Source of the DNA: Paenibacillus sp. S150
GTDB lineage: Bacteria > Bacillota > Bacilli > Paenibacillales > Paenibacillaceae
Direction of reading: 5' to 3'
NCBI RefSeq assembly: GCF_019352175.1
Contig: NZ_JACBYI010000012.1
Location: forward strand, 108,451 to 172,450
DNA: 64,000 nucleotides
Numbering within the stretch: position 1 is the first letter of the stretch; each line of letters starts with the position of its first letter. A program made the translations under genes and the position numbers. The notes under the pieces were generated by a model, which saw only the letters and a list, made by a program, of their open reading frames with translations, was not told the DNA's origin and searched no databases. Positions 51,788 through 60,698 of the stretch are shown here, piece by piece.

Positions 51788-54274
51788 CTAAATTGAGATT
51801 AAATCCTTAACGTCGAAATCAATGCAAATCTCGTAATCCTCCCTCATATAGCCATGCTTGATTTTGGCGGCATGCTGTTCCATGTCATAATACCAGCCTT
51901 CCTCGGCGGCATCCCATTCATTCGGATCAAGCAGCTTCCGCAGCTTCTTGTCCTTCCAGCTTACCTGAACAGGAGCACTGTCCCTGCAGAGAACCTCCAC
52001 AACCATCGTCTGCAAACCGGGGCTGTAGCTTCCTTCATGGACAAATGTTATTCGCGTATCCCTGCCCTTTTTTATGCCGATCATTGTCTTCAAGTATTCT
52101 CCTTTCCTATAATTGTTGCTGATGCCGTCATCGTCGTACCAGACAAAAGCGGCTTCCTCAGACGGCTCCACCAGCAAATGCATCTGTTCCACCGCATCTT
52201 GATGAATGTTCATAAGCCGGGGAGCCAACGGCACAACAGCACCGCTTCTCAAGAACATTGGAATTGACTCCATAGAAATTTCAATTTGGATCATTTGTCC
52301 CCCGGCATATCTCATTCTCGTATTCCAATCCACCCATTCAGCCCCGTTTGGCAGGTATACCTGCCTTGTCCTGGCGCCTTTTTCAAGCACATTGGCCACC
52401 AGAATGGAGGGTCCCAGCATGAAATCGAAGCTTTCATCCCATATCCGGTCATCGTGCTGAAATTCGTACACCAGCGGTCTCATGACCGGCGAGCCTTCCG
52501 TGGAAGCTTCGAACAGCAGGGAATAGAAGTATGGCACCAGCCGGTATCTTAACCGGATGGCATCCCGGATATACCGGGTGCAGGCAGAATACATCCACGG
52601 CTCCGTCACGGTATTGTCCGTATTGCAGGAGTGAATCGAAAACCTGGGTTGAAAGATTCCGTTCTGCACCCACCTTACGAACAATTCCGCCTCTGGAGCG
52701 GGACCGAAAAACCCGCCGACATCACAGCCCTGGTTGGCAACTCCGGACAGTCCCATGCCCAGCATAAGAGGAATATTGAACTTCAGGCTTTTCCAGCTTG
52801 TGTTATTATCTCCCGACCAGGTTTGGGCGCAGCGCTGAATTCCGGCGAAGCCGGCCCGATTGACGATATACGGCCGCACATCCGGGGCCACCTCCGCTAT
52901 AGCTTCCCGGGCCACTTGCGCCATCAGATTCGGCATGATCGGCCTCAAGCCGTCAATGGTCTTCGGCTCGCCCTCGAAATGGCATAATGCCTTGGAATTA
53001 TTAATTTCGTACTCATTATTATCGTTCCAGATGGAGCTGATGCCCAGTGAAATCACAGAGGCCTTCAGATGCCGCTTCCACAAAGCCCTGGCCCGGGGAT
53101 TGGTAAAATCGACAAAAGAGGCCGGCCCCCCCCAAAAGCGGTCAACATGTGAGGTTTCTCCCTTCGGTCCCCTGATATAGGCTCCGGCCTCGTCAAATTC
53201 CCGGTACAACGGATGGGTTGTCAGCATACCCGGCTTGATGTTTGGCGCCAGCGCCGCTCCCTTTTCCGCCATTTGTTCAACGAATTGCTGCGGCTTGCCG
53301 AACCGGTCCCTGTTCCAGAGAAATCCATATCTTTTTCCGTCTTTGCCGATGGTATAACCGGAGGACAGGAAAAATCCGTCGCATGGAATTCCCTCTTCCC
53401 TGCATTTATCCATAAAGCCCAGGATAGCTTTGTCCGAATCCTGCTCCAATTCGGTGTAATACATCGTGGACCCCATATATCCGAGAGAATACTTGGCAGG
53501 CAGCATAGTCTTTCCGGTTAAATCCGTGTAATGTCTGACAACATCTTTAATGGCCGGCCCATATATAAAGAAGACATCCAATTCGCCGCCTTCTGCGCAA
53601 AAGTACGAATAGTTACTCCAGTAGCCGCTCCGCTCACAGCCCATATCAAATACAGATTCATGGGAATTATGATAAAATATCCCGCTGGCAGTCCCGTTTC
53701 CGCCGTTAAATTTAATATAGAACGGAATATGCTTATATAATGGATCGGTTATTTCGGAATCGTATCCGATGGTATCCACGTTGCTCATTCTCATCCTTCT
53801 GTGCTTTTTGTTCAAATATCCGGATTTTTCCCCGAAAGCGTAATAATGATCCTGTTCGTCCAGGCAGGAGTAGTGAAAAAGCCTTCCCTGAGCATCTCTG
53901 GCCTGAGCTTTCTCTTTTAAATCGGCATGCAGCATATTTCCGGACGCATCCGTAATTTCAATGGCGAATGGCTCTTTATATATCAATATGCGTAATTTCT
54001 CCATGGACAAGAGCAGATGGGTTCCCATATCGTCATATTGAACCGGAATAGCTTCAATTCTTCTCCGCTCGGGAACGAATGCATCCAATTTATCCTCCCA
54101 GGCTGTCAGTGCAAGCGTGTAGGAGGCCTCCTCCGGAAATTGCTCCTCAAAGGTACAGCGAATTCTGACGATTTCATTGGTGAGCAGCACAATTCGATAT
54201 TTGGCGGCATTCGTAACCAATTCTAAATGATCGGCTCCATTAGTTGCATATAATAGCTTACGGCTTGTTCTCAT
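51788..54274 (-). CDS. Glycoside hydrolase family 31 enzyme
   Basis: An 828-residue GH31 protein. An N-terminal beta-sandwich is followed by the catalytic barrel (KYSLGYMGSTMYY, CDGFFLSSGYTIGKDGKRYG). The nucleophile Asp lies in SIWNDNNEYE and the second conserved catalytic region is CAQTWSGDNNTSW. C-terminal beta domains follow. The GH31 family includes alpha-glucosidases, alpha-xylosidases and alpha-galactosidases. The NDNNE motif differs from the DMNEP motif of ordinary alpha-glucosidases, so the specificity is open. No signal peptide: it acts on imported sugars. ATG 54274 has better spacing to GAGGTG than ATG 54283. It is the last gene of the tRNA-flanked sugar operon. Confidence 0.92.
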   Translation of the reverse strand: MRTSRKLLYATNGADHLELVTNAAKYRIVLLTNEIVRIRCTFEEQFPEEASYTLALTAWEDKLDAFVPERRRIEAIPVQYDDMGTHLLLSMEKLRILIYKEPFAIEITDASGNMLHADLKEKAQARDAQGRLFHYSCLDEQDHYYAFGEKSGYLNKKHRRMRMSNVDTIGYDSEITDPLYKHIPFYIKFNGGNGTASGIFYHNSHESVFDMGCERSGYWSNYSYFCAEGGELDVFFIYGPAIKDVVRHYTDLTGKTMLPAKYSLGYMGSTMYYTELEQDSDKAILGFMDKCREEGIPCDGFFLSSGYTIGKDGKRYGFLWNRDRFGKPQQFVEQMAEKGAALAPNIKPGMLTTHPLYREFDEAGAYIRGPKGETSHVDRFWGGPASFVDFTNPRARALWKRHLKASVISLGISSIWNDNNEYEINNSKALCHFEGEPKTIDGLRPIMPNLMAQVAREAIAEVAPDVRPYIVNRAGFAGIQRCAQTWSGDNNTSWKSLKFNIPLMLGMGLSGVANQGCDVGGFFGPAPEAELFVRWVQNGIFQPRFSIHSCNTDNTVTEPWMYSACTRYIRDAIRLRYRLVPYFYSLLFEASTEGSPVMRPLVYEFQHDDRIWDESFDFMLGPSILVANVLEKGARTRQVYLPNGAEWVDWNTRMRYAGGQMIQIEISMESIPMFLRSGAVVPLAPRLMNIHQDAVEQMHLLVEPSEEAAFVWYDDDGISNNYRKGEYLKTMIGIKKGRDTRITFVHEGSYSPGLQTMVVEVLCRDSAPVQVSWKDKKLRKLLDPNEWDAAEEGWYYDMEQHAAKIKHGYMREDYEICIDFDVKDLISI

Positions 54275-54365
54275 CCGCTGCATGCACCTCTTTAATTATT
54301 TTATGACATTCTTTTTTGGAAAAAGGCGCATTCCCGCAAAAGGAAAACGCCGCTTATAAGGTTTT

Positions 54366-55451
54366 TCACTTGCAGGTGCCGGCCCAATGCAGTCCTTCTA
54401 TTAGAATCAGGAGTGTTAATGCTTGCCCATAGGTCATAGGGGATACGGGGATATCTTTGTAAAATTGCGCATCATTTCCCACCGGAGTGCCGTAGGAAAC
54501 CTCCTGCACCACTCCGTTGGCGTCGATCCGGCGGAGCACAGCCCGGAGCGCTTTTTGGCCGACCGGCAAATATTGCTGATTCAGGTACCCCTTGCGCACC
54601 GCTTTTAAAATACCGTAGCCGTAAGCAGCCGTACACGATGTTTCCACATAGGACGAGCTGTCGTCCAGCACCGTATGCCACATGCCGCTACCCGCCTGAA
54701 GCCCGGCAAGAGCCTGAACCTGGCGCTGCATCGTATCCAGCAAATACTGCTTGATCCCGTCCTCCAGCTCCACCATATCCAGGAAATCCACGATCCCGCA
54801 GGTGTACCAGCCGTTGCCCCGCCCCCAATGTACCGCTCCGTAATTATGCTTTCCGTTGAAGTCCCATCCATGAAAGAACAGTCCGCTATGACGGTCATAC
54901 AAATATTTGATGTGAATCAGAAACTGCTTTTTCGCTTCTTCCACATACTCCGGCCGTTTAAAATATACCCCTGCCTTGGTTAAGAACAGAACGGACATGA
55001 ATAAAGTATCGATCAGCAACTGCCCGTCATTGGAATCCCCGGTAATCATATGCTGAAACGCGTTATCCCCCGTCCGGATCAATCCGTTCTCCCTGTCAAA
55101 TATCCACCGGCTCCACTCGTCGCATATGCGGATGTACTGCTCCTTGCCGGTCAACTCGCATAACGAAACCAGCGTCAGCAGTGGAGCGCAGGTGTTGACA
55201 TTTTTTTCAGGCAAGCCCTCTGTAATATGCTTGTCAAACCAGTCCTGCAAAAATTGCAAGGTCCCCGCGTCCCCGGTTTCCTGGTAATACTGATACATGC
55301 CGTACAGACCGACTCCTTGCGGCCATTCCCACAGATGGATATCAATCAGGCCGATCGGATAAATTTCATCTATTCCGTCGTTTTTCATTGCTTTCATGGC
55401 ATGAGACACTTGCTCAATGGCATGAAGTATTGTCTCTCGTCTCAATGGCAA
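54366..55451 (-). CDS. Unsaturated glycan hydrolase, GH88/GH105 (YteR-like)
   Basis: A 361-residue (alpha/alpha)6-barrel protein resembling YteR/YesR unsaturated rhamnogalacturonyl hydrolases. Visible landmarks are LIDIHLWEWPQGVGLYGMYQ, the predicted catalytic Asp in LLIDTLFMSVLFL, HWGRGNGWYTCG and MWHTVLDDSSSYVETS. Family members hydrate unsaturated uronic acids left by polysaccharide lyases. The start is TTG 55451, behind AGAGGGG that lies inside the end of the upstream gene, so translation is coupled. It suggests that the imported substrate derives from lyase-treated uronate polymers. Confidence 0.87.
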   Translation of the reverse strand: MPLRRETILHAIEQVSHAMKAMKNDGIDEIYPIGLIDIHLWEWPQGVGLYGMYQYYQETGDAGTLQFLQDWFDKHITEGLPEKNVNTCAPLLTLVSLCELTGKEQYIRICDEWSRWIFDRENGLIRTGDNAFQHMITGDSNDGQLLIDTLFMSVLFLTKAGVYFKRPEYVEEAKKQFLIHIKYLYDRHSGLFFHGWDFNGKHNYGAVHWGRGNGWYTCGIVDFLDMVELEDGIKQYLLDTMQRQVQALAGLQAGSGMWHTVLDDSSSYVETSCTAAYGYGILKAVRKGYLNQQYLPVGQKALRAVLRRIDANGVVQEVSYGTPVGNDAQFYKDIPVSPMTYGQALTLLILIEGLHWAGTCK

Positions 55452-55452
55452 G

Positions 55453-57978
55453 CTAACCCCTCTCTCTTCTCAGCAAGCGGCCGTTAACTCCACAGTCCCT
55501 GAATTGCAAGCTTTCGCCATTTACACTCAAAGGCTCCTGCCAGCCGAACCGTATTTCGCCGTACTTGTAATCCGTCAAGCAGACCTGCATCGTCTCTGTC
55601 GCTGCCACAACCGGCATGTTCAGCACTTCTTCAATATACTGCCGGAACGAGCCATGCTCTTGACGGGCCGCCGCCCTTATCAGCCAGATATTGCGCCGTC
55701 CCTCCGATACGAGCTCCCGCTCCCGGTTTATGCCTTCCCGGGTTAGCGCAAGTCCGTTTGCAGCGTAAACTGCGGTATAGGCTCCTTCGCTTTCACCGAA
55801 GAACCAGGACCCCTGCTGTTCAAAGCGGGTGAAGGCATAAGTCGGGAAATAAGCATGGGTATAATCTGCGTCATGCTCCGGATCAATGGCAAACATCAGG
55901 ATTCCCAGCCCCTTGTACTGTCCCACCTTGGGCAGGATGCCATTCCCTGCCCAGAAGCAGGGCCGACCCGAGCCGTGAGCATAAACCTCTCCCGGATGGT
56001 TCACCCAGACCTGGGCTTCGGGGGAGAAGGCCAAGTGCAGCACATGCTCCTGATACCCCTTTAATCCTGGGCGGAAATCGGAGATGCTGGACATGACGAA
56101 GGAGGCTGTCCGGTAGTGGATAAGCTTGGCATACCCGTCTTTCCCTTGCTCCAGCTGAAACTCCAGCTCCTCCTCCGGACTTAGCCTGATCCGTTCGGCA
56201 TAGGATTGCGGCGGCTTATAATCGGACAAATACAGCGGAACATTGAAGGCCGAGCTGTTGACATTGCCCACGCCGTAGCCCATCCACATCAGCGAGGTCG
56301 TGCCCGCCGAATAGTTGCCGACCAGCACCCTCTCATAGCTGCGGCCAAGGGTGGACATCAGGTAGCCTTCATGGGCTTCAGCCGTCATGTAGGAATACAA
56401 CAGGTCCATGGCCCGCTTGGCCTGCCGGTGTATTTCCGGCAGCTGGGCCAGTTCATACAGCTGGACCAGCCCCAGGAAATCAATGGGGATATAGGCAGTG
56501 GAATTCCATTCGGCCAGCCCTTCGGCAAAGAAGCGCTGGAACCACTCCAGCAATTGCCGTTCTGCCTTCACCTGCCGCTGCGCTCCGGTCTCACCGCTGT
56601 TGGTGAACGTGCACTCGGGGAATAGCTGACCTGCCAGCAGCTGGCAGCTATGGAACAGCAGCGCATGATTCTCGCTGAAGAACCACATGACATCGTCGCC
56701 CGGTTCGTCGATCCAGTACCGGAAGCCAAGAATCGTCTCCTTGATCTCTTCCCAAAAAGCATCATCGAACAAACCTCTGTCACGGTAATCCCGCCACAAC
56801 CGGAACAACGCGATTAAATAAAAGTCGGAGCAATCCTGCCTTTTTTGAATGCCGGCCAGTTCTTTCATAATCATTTCCCGCACTTGTCCGGGAGCATACC
56901 CTGTTTTCAGCCTGGCTATGGCTGTATGGACATTGGGAATTCCGAATGCGGCGACACACTCCAGCGCTGTCCGCTTGCGCTCCTCTATGGTCATAGCCTG
57001 GCTGTCCCGGGGCTGGAAACGACTGTTATGCAGCTCAATGCCGAACACCTTGCGAACCGCAGCCTTGCCAACGTGGGCAACCAGCTCAAAAAGCTGATAC
57101 TCGGCTCCGAAATCATCGGTATGGCCCAGGCTAAGGCTGTGCTGTCCGGCTCCGAGAACCCGCTGCATGGAGTATTGGCTGTCAAAAAAGCTGGTATAGT
57201 TCACATCAAATAGGATGTCCCGGCTAAAGGGTTGGGTAAAGGCAAGTTGAATCTCTTCGTCAGTAACGCTGCTTTTGGGAAAATAAGCCTTCCCAAGAGC
57301 ATGCTCCATGTCCAAAACAGCCCCGGCGCTCTCCAATTCCGTAAGCGGTACTCGAATTTCCAGGGAAGCGGAGCCGGTATACTCCAGCGTATAATGATAG
57401 AGCGTGTCCCGCTCCGCCAAATCCTCATGACAGACAAAGAACACATTCTCCCCCGCTTCCAGTTGTATTTCCACCTGAGTTTTCTGCTCCATATTTCTTG
57501 TAAAGGGTGTGAAATCGCATACCAGACGCCCGTTCACCCACAGCGCCACCCCCCCGCAGGTTTTCAGGTTGAACACCGCCTTATGCGCCATGGGACTGAC
57601 AATCCCCGTATACGCATATCTCAATAAATGGGTCGGCACGTGATAAAATCCGGACTCCTCCACCCGCGGATTGCCCCACGGAAAATAGAGGTTCCACCTG
57701 GCTTCCGGATCCTCAAGGGACACACATTCCCCGGGAACCGGGGGCATAGCCAAAGAAAGCACCGGCTCAGAACTACGTCTGGCATCGACAAATTCCTTGC
57801 GGCAGGGATTCTCATGAATTGAAAAGCCCTTAATCAGCCAATCGTTGACATCTCCTTCCATGGTCATCGGCTCAAATCGTATATTTCGGGTCAGGATATC
57901 ACTGAGAAGCCAGCGATTGATCACATCATACTGCATCCGGTGCGGATTATACGATAAATAGCTGCTGTTTATGGTCAT
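55453..57978 (-). CDS. Unrecognised 841-residue protein of a sugar operon
   Basis: I do not recognise this protein. It has no signal peptide. By eye it has an N-terminal beta-rich region with a jelly-roll-like segment (LKTCGGVALWVNGRLVCDF, LEAGENVFFVCHEDLAERD). A helical central part follows (about residues 340-600; DDVMWFFSENHALLFHSCQL, STAYIPIDFLGLVQLYELA). The C-terminal part is beta-rich (YAHGSGRPCFWAGNGILPKV, QQGSWFFGESEGAYTAVYA). This beta / alpha-toroid / beta layout is seen in several lyases and six-hairpin glycosidases. It lies seven bases after a permease gene and two bases before the GH88/105 gene, so it should act on the same sugar. Function is not assigned. Confidence 0.85.
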   Translation of the reverse strand: MTINSSYLSYNPHRMQYDVINRWLLSDILTRNIRFEPMTMEGDVNDWLIKGFSIHENPCRKEFVDARRSSEPVLSLAMPPVPGECVSLEDPEARWNLYFPWGNPRVEESGFYHVPTHLLRYAYTGIVSPMAHKAVFNLKTCGGVALWVNGRLVCDFTPFTRNMEQKTQVEIQLEAGENVFFVCHEDLAERDTLYHYTLEYTGSASLEIRVPLTELESAGAVLDMEHALGKAYFPKSSVTDEEIQLAFTQPFSRDILFDVNYTSFFDSQYSMQRVLGAGQHSLSLGHTDDFGAEYQLFELVAHVGKAAVRKVFGIELHNSRFQPRDSQAMTIEERKRTALECVAAFGIPNVHTAIARLKTGYAPGQVREMIMKELAGIQKRQDCSDFYLIALFRLWRDYRDRGLFDDAFWEEIKETILGFRYWIDEPGDDVMWFFSENHALLFHSCQLLAGQLFPECTFTNSGETGAQRQVKAERQLLEWFQRFFAEGLAEWNSTAYIPIDFLGLVQLYELAQLPEIHRQAKRAMDLLYSYMTAEAHEGYLMSTLGRSYERVLVGNYSAGTTSLMWMGYGVGNVNSSAFNVPLYLSDYKPPQSYAERIRLSPEEELEFQLEQGKDGYAKLIHYRTASFVMSSISDFRPGLKGYQEHVLHLAFSPEAQVWVNHPGEVYAHGSGRPCFWAGNGILPKVGQYKGLGILMFAIDPEHDADYTHAYFPTYAFTRFEQQGSWFFGESEGAYTAVYAANGLALTREGINRERELVSEGRRNIWLIRAAARQEHGSFRQYIEEVLNMPVVAATETMQVCLTDYKYGEIRFGWQEPLSVNGESLQFRDCGVNGRLLRRERG

Positions 57979-57985
57979 GGTTCAG

Positions 57986-58801
57986 TCACCCCTTTATTCC
58001 TGTTGTGGCAATCCCTTGAATAAATTGACGCTGGAAGAAAAGAAATACGACAAGCACCGGAATCATTGTAATGCTGGACATAGCCAGCAGGCTTCCCCAA
58101 TCAACGTTGTACTCCCCGATAAAGTTGGACAACGCAAGCTGAATCGTATATTTGGAGGGATCGCTAATAACGATGAGCGGCCACAGAAAATCGTCCCAAC
58201 GCCACATGAATGAGAAGATAGCCAGAACCGCAATAATCGGCTTTGCAATCGGAACAATAAGGCTCTGAAAAATTCTCCATTCGCCTGCCCCGTCAATACG
58301 CGCTGCCTCCAGCAGTTCATCGGGAACGGACAGCAAGTACTGGCGGACCAGAAACACCCCGGTTGGCGTGGCGGCAGGAGGAATAATAATACCGAGCAGG
58401 TTATTATACAAACCCAGGAAAGAAATTACCTTGAAAATGGGAATCATGATGACCTCCAGCGGAATCATCAAGGTGGAGATGAAGCCGATGAGCAGGATCG
58501 TATCGCCTTTAAAGCGATATTTGGCCAAGGCGAATCCGGCCATAGTGTTAATCAGCACCAGCAGCAATGTAGACGTTATCGTAACAATAGTGCTGTTGAG
58601 AAAATAAGTTCCAAAATTCCCTTTATCGAAGGCATCGGCAAAGTGCTCCAATGAAAAGGTTCCGGGAAATAATGCCGGCGGCCAACTGTACAACTCTGTA
58701 TCTGTTTTAAAGGAGGACAGCACGGTCCAGAGAACTGGAAATACCCACAGCAGAGCCAAGACGATTAATAGGATGTATGTACCTATATGGGCTTTTCTCA
58801 T
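57986..58801 (-). CDS. Sugar ABC transporter permease, MalG-like
   Basis: A 271-residue subunit with six helices and EAA loop PDELLEAARIDGAGEWRIFQ. It overlaps the upstream permease gene by four bases (ATGA type), which indicates coupled translation. It belongs to the operon that starts with the lipoprotein at 62003. Confidence 0.92.
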   Translation of the reverse strand: MRKAHIGTYILLIVLALLWVFPVLWTVLSSFKTDTELYSWPPALFPGTFSLEHFADAFDKGNFGTYFLNSTIVTITSTLLLVLINTMAGFALAKYRFKGDTILLIGFISTLMIPLEVIMIPIFKVISFLGLYNNLLGIIIPPAATPTGVFLVRQYLLSVPDELLEAARIDGAGEWRIFQSLIVPIAKPIIAVLAIFSFMWRWDDFLWPLIVISDPSKYTIQLALSNFIGEYNVDWGSLLAMSSITMIPVLVVFLFFQRQFIQGIATTGIKG

Positions 58802-59724
58802 AAATTGGCTCCTCCCTTGGAAAGACGGAATTGCAGCGCCGAGAACATCCCGATGATGGCAAACAGAATGATCGACATGGCACTGGCCAATCCCAGCTCC
58901 TGCTTGGCAAAACCGGTCTCATATATGAACTGCACAATAAACGTGGTCTCCTTGCCGGGGCCCCCGCTTGTGAGAGCATACATGAGCGGATAGGCCTTAA
59001 ACGCGTCAATAAGCGAGATCATCAGCACAAGCAGGCTCGTCGGCTTGAGCAACGGCAGCGTAATGCTCCAGAAGGCTGTCCGCCTGGATGCGCCGTCCAG
59101 ATGGGCCGCTTCATACATATCGTGGGGAATCGATTGAAGACCGGCAATAAAGATGACCATAAAGAACCCGACTCTGGACCATAATGTAGCAATGACCACC
59201 GAAAGGTTGGCAAAAAACGGATGGGTCAGCCAGGGAACCGGGTCCCCTCCCAGCGAAGTAAACAAATAATTCAGGATGCCAAACGTATCCCCAAAAATCC
59301 ATTTCCATGTCAAACCGACAATAATGTACGAGATCATTGTCGGCCAATAAATGATCGCCCGGAATATCCCCTTCATTCTTATTGGGCGAATCAGAAGCAT
59401 GGCAACTCCAAGAGCCAGGATAAAGATCCCCGGAACAATAACTGCGGCATAAAGCCCGGTGCGGCCAAGGGCCGACCAAAATTCGCTGTTGGCCAACACC
59501 TCGGCATAATTTCCGAAGCCTAAAAACCTCATTTCGTTTAAGCCGTCATATTGATGAAATGAATAAACCAAACCAGCAATGGCAGGGATAACAATAAATG
59601 TTGCGAAAATGATGAAGTTAGGAAGAATGAACAAATACGGCGCCAGCCGCCGCTTAATTTTGTCCTTTCTCCATAAGGACTGGGGCCTGCTGCTTTGATT
59701 AGCTGATGCTTTGGACTGAGACAA
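58798..59724 (-). CDS. Sugar ABC transporter permease, UgpA-like
   Basis: A 308-residue inner-membrane subunit; the first 30 residues are polar and Ser/Gln-rich. EAA loop PHDMYEAAHLDGASRRTAFW. It lies 40 bases downstream of the AraC regulator gene and is preceded by GGAGAGGA. No ATPase is encoded nearby. Confidence 0.92.
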   Translation of the reverse strand: MSQSKASANQSSRPQSLWRKDKIKRRLAPYLFILPNFIIFATFIVIPAIAGLVYSFHQYDGLNEMRFLGFGNYAEVLANSEFWSALGRTGLYAAVIVPGIFILALGVAMLLIRPIRMKGIFRAIIYWPTMISYIIVGLTWKWIFGDTFGILNYLFTSLGGDPVPWLTHPFFANLSVVIATLWSRVGFFMVIFIAGLQSIPHDMYEAAHLDGASRRTAFWSITLPLLKPTSLLVLMISLIDAFKAYPLMYALTSGGPGKETTFIVQFIYETGFAKQELGLASAMSIILFAIIGMFSALQFRLSKGGANL

Positions 59725-59764
59725 CTTATCCTCTCCTTTCCTGATTCTCTGTTCTTGAAGGAAG

Positions 59765-60631
59765 CTAATCCAAATGTGTCTTGCGGTACATCAGCGGGGA
59801 GACACCGGCATGCTGTTTAAACATACGGCTGAAGTGAACGGGGTTGCTGAAGCCGAGAAGCTCGGACAAAATCCCCACCGGTTCATCCGACAGCCGCAGC
59901 AGCTTCTTGGCTTCTTCAATCCGCTTGCGGGTAATATAGTTGTTGATGGAAACCCCGGTAACCTCCTTAAAGCAGTGGCACATATAATATTTGTTTAAAT
60001 GCATCGTTCCGGAAAGGTCTTCCAGCGAAATGGATTTTTTGTAATTCTGGTTCAGATACATTAAAATCCGCCGTACATTCATCTCTTTCTGCGATTGAGC
60101 AGGGGCGGCAAGCAGAGAATATACTTCTTTCGATCTGCGGTAAATCTTGAGCAAAAGCTGAATCATCAGGCTTTGCATCATAAATTCGCAGCCGACAGCT
60201 TCCCTTTCCCTCTCGCTAAACATCATGGAGAAATGACTGTCTATTTCATTCATTCCGCTTTCCCCCCACCGGACCAGCAGGCCGTTGGGAAGAGCGAACA
60301 AATTCAAAAGCTTTGCCTGCAATTCTTCCCCGGCCAGTTCATGGATATATTCCGCTGTAAAATTGATATAGCTGCGAATATATGGTGTTTCTTTCATCGG
60401 ATTCGGACGATGAAGCACTTCCCCCCTAAACAGCAACATATCACCAGGCTGCAGCTGATAAATTTCATTCCCGATAATGAAATTGCCGTTGCCTTGAAGA
60501 AAAAAATACATTTCATAGCCATCATGTGTATGAAGCGGCCAGCTGTTCTGCCATTCTGAAACCTGATGCCGAATGTATATGCGTTCCTGCCTCAATGCCT
60601 TGTTAGTGGGAAAATGGGCCTCATGTACCAT
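59765..60631 (-). CDS. AraC family transcriptional regulator with cupin sensor
   Basis: A 288-residue cytoplasmic regulator. The N-terminal cupin has WPLHTHDGYEMYFFLQGNGN and GDMLLFRGEVLHRP. Two C-terminal helix-turn-helix motifs follow (ISLEDLSGTMHLNKYYMCHC, PVGILSELLGFSNPVHFSRM). It is placed inside the operon, between lipoprotein and permease genes, and most likely activates it in response to the imported sugar. Confidence 0.93.
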   Translation of the reverse strand: MVHEAHFPTNKALRQERIYIRHQVSEWQNSWPLHTHDGYEMYFFLQGNGNFIIGNEIYQLQPGDMLLFRGEVLHRPNPMKETPYIRSYINFTAEYIHELAGEELQAKLLNLFALPNGLLVRWGESGMNEIDSHFSMMFSEREREAVGCEFMMQSLMIQLLLKIYRRSKEVYSLLAAPAQSQKEMNVRRILMYLNQNYKKSISLEDLSGTMHLNKYYMCHCFKEVTGVSINNYITRKRIEEAKKLLRLSDEPVGILSELLGFSNPVHFSRMFKQHAGVSPLMYRKTHLD

Positions 60632-60698
60632 GTAAGGCTATCACCCCTAATCACATGATTTTGTCGTAAACGGTTCCTGGAATTCTTTCGCTCTCAAG

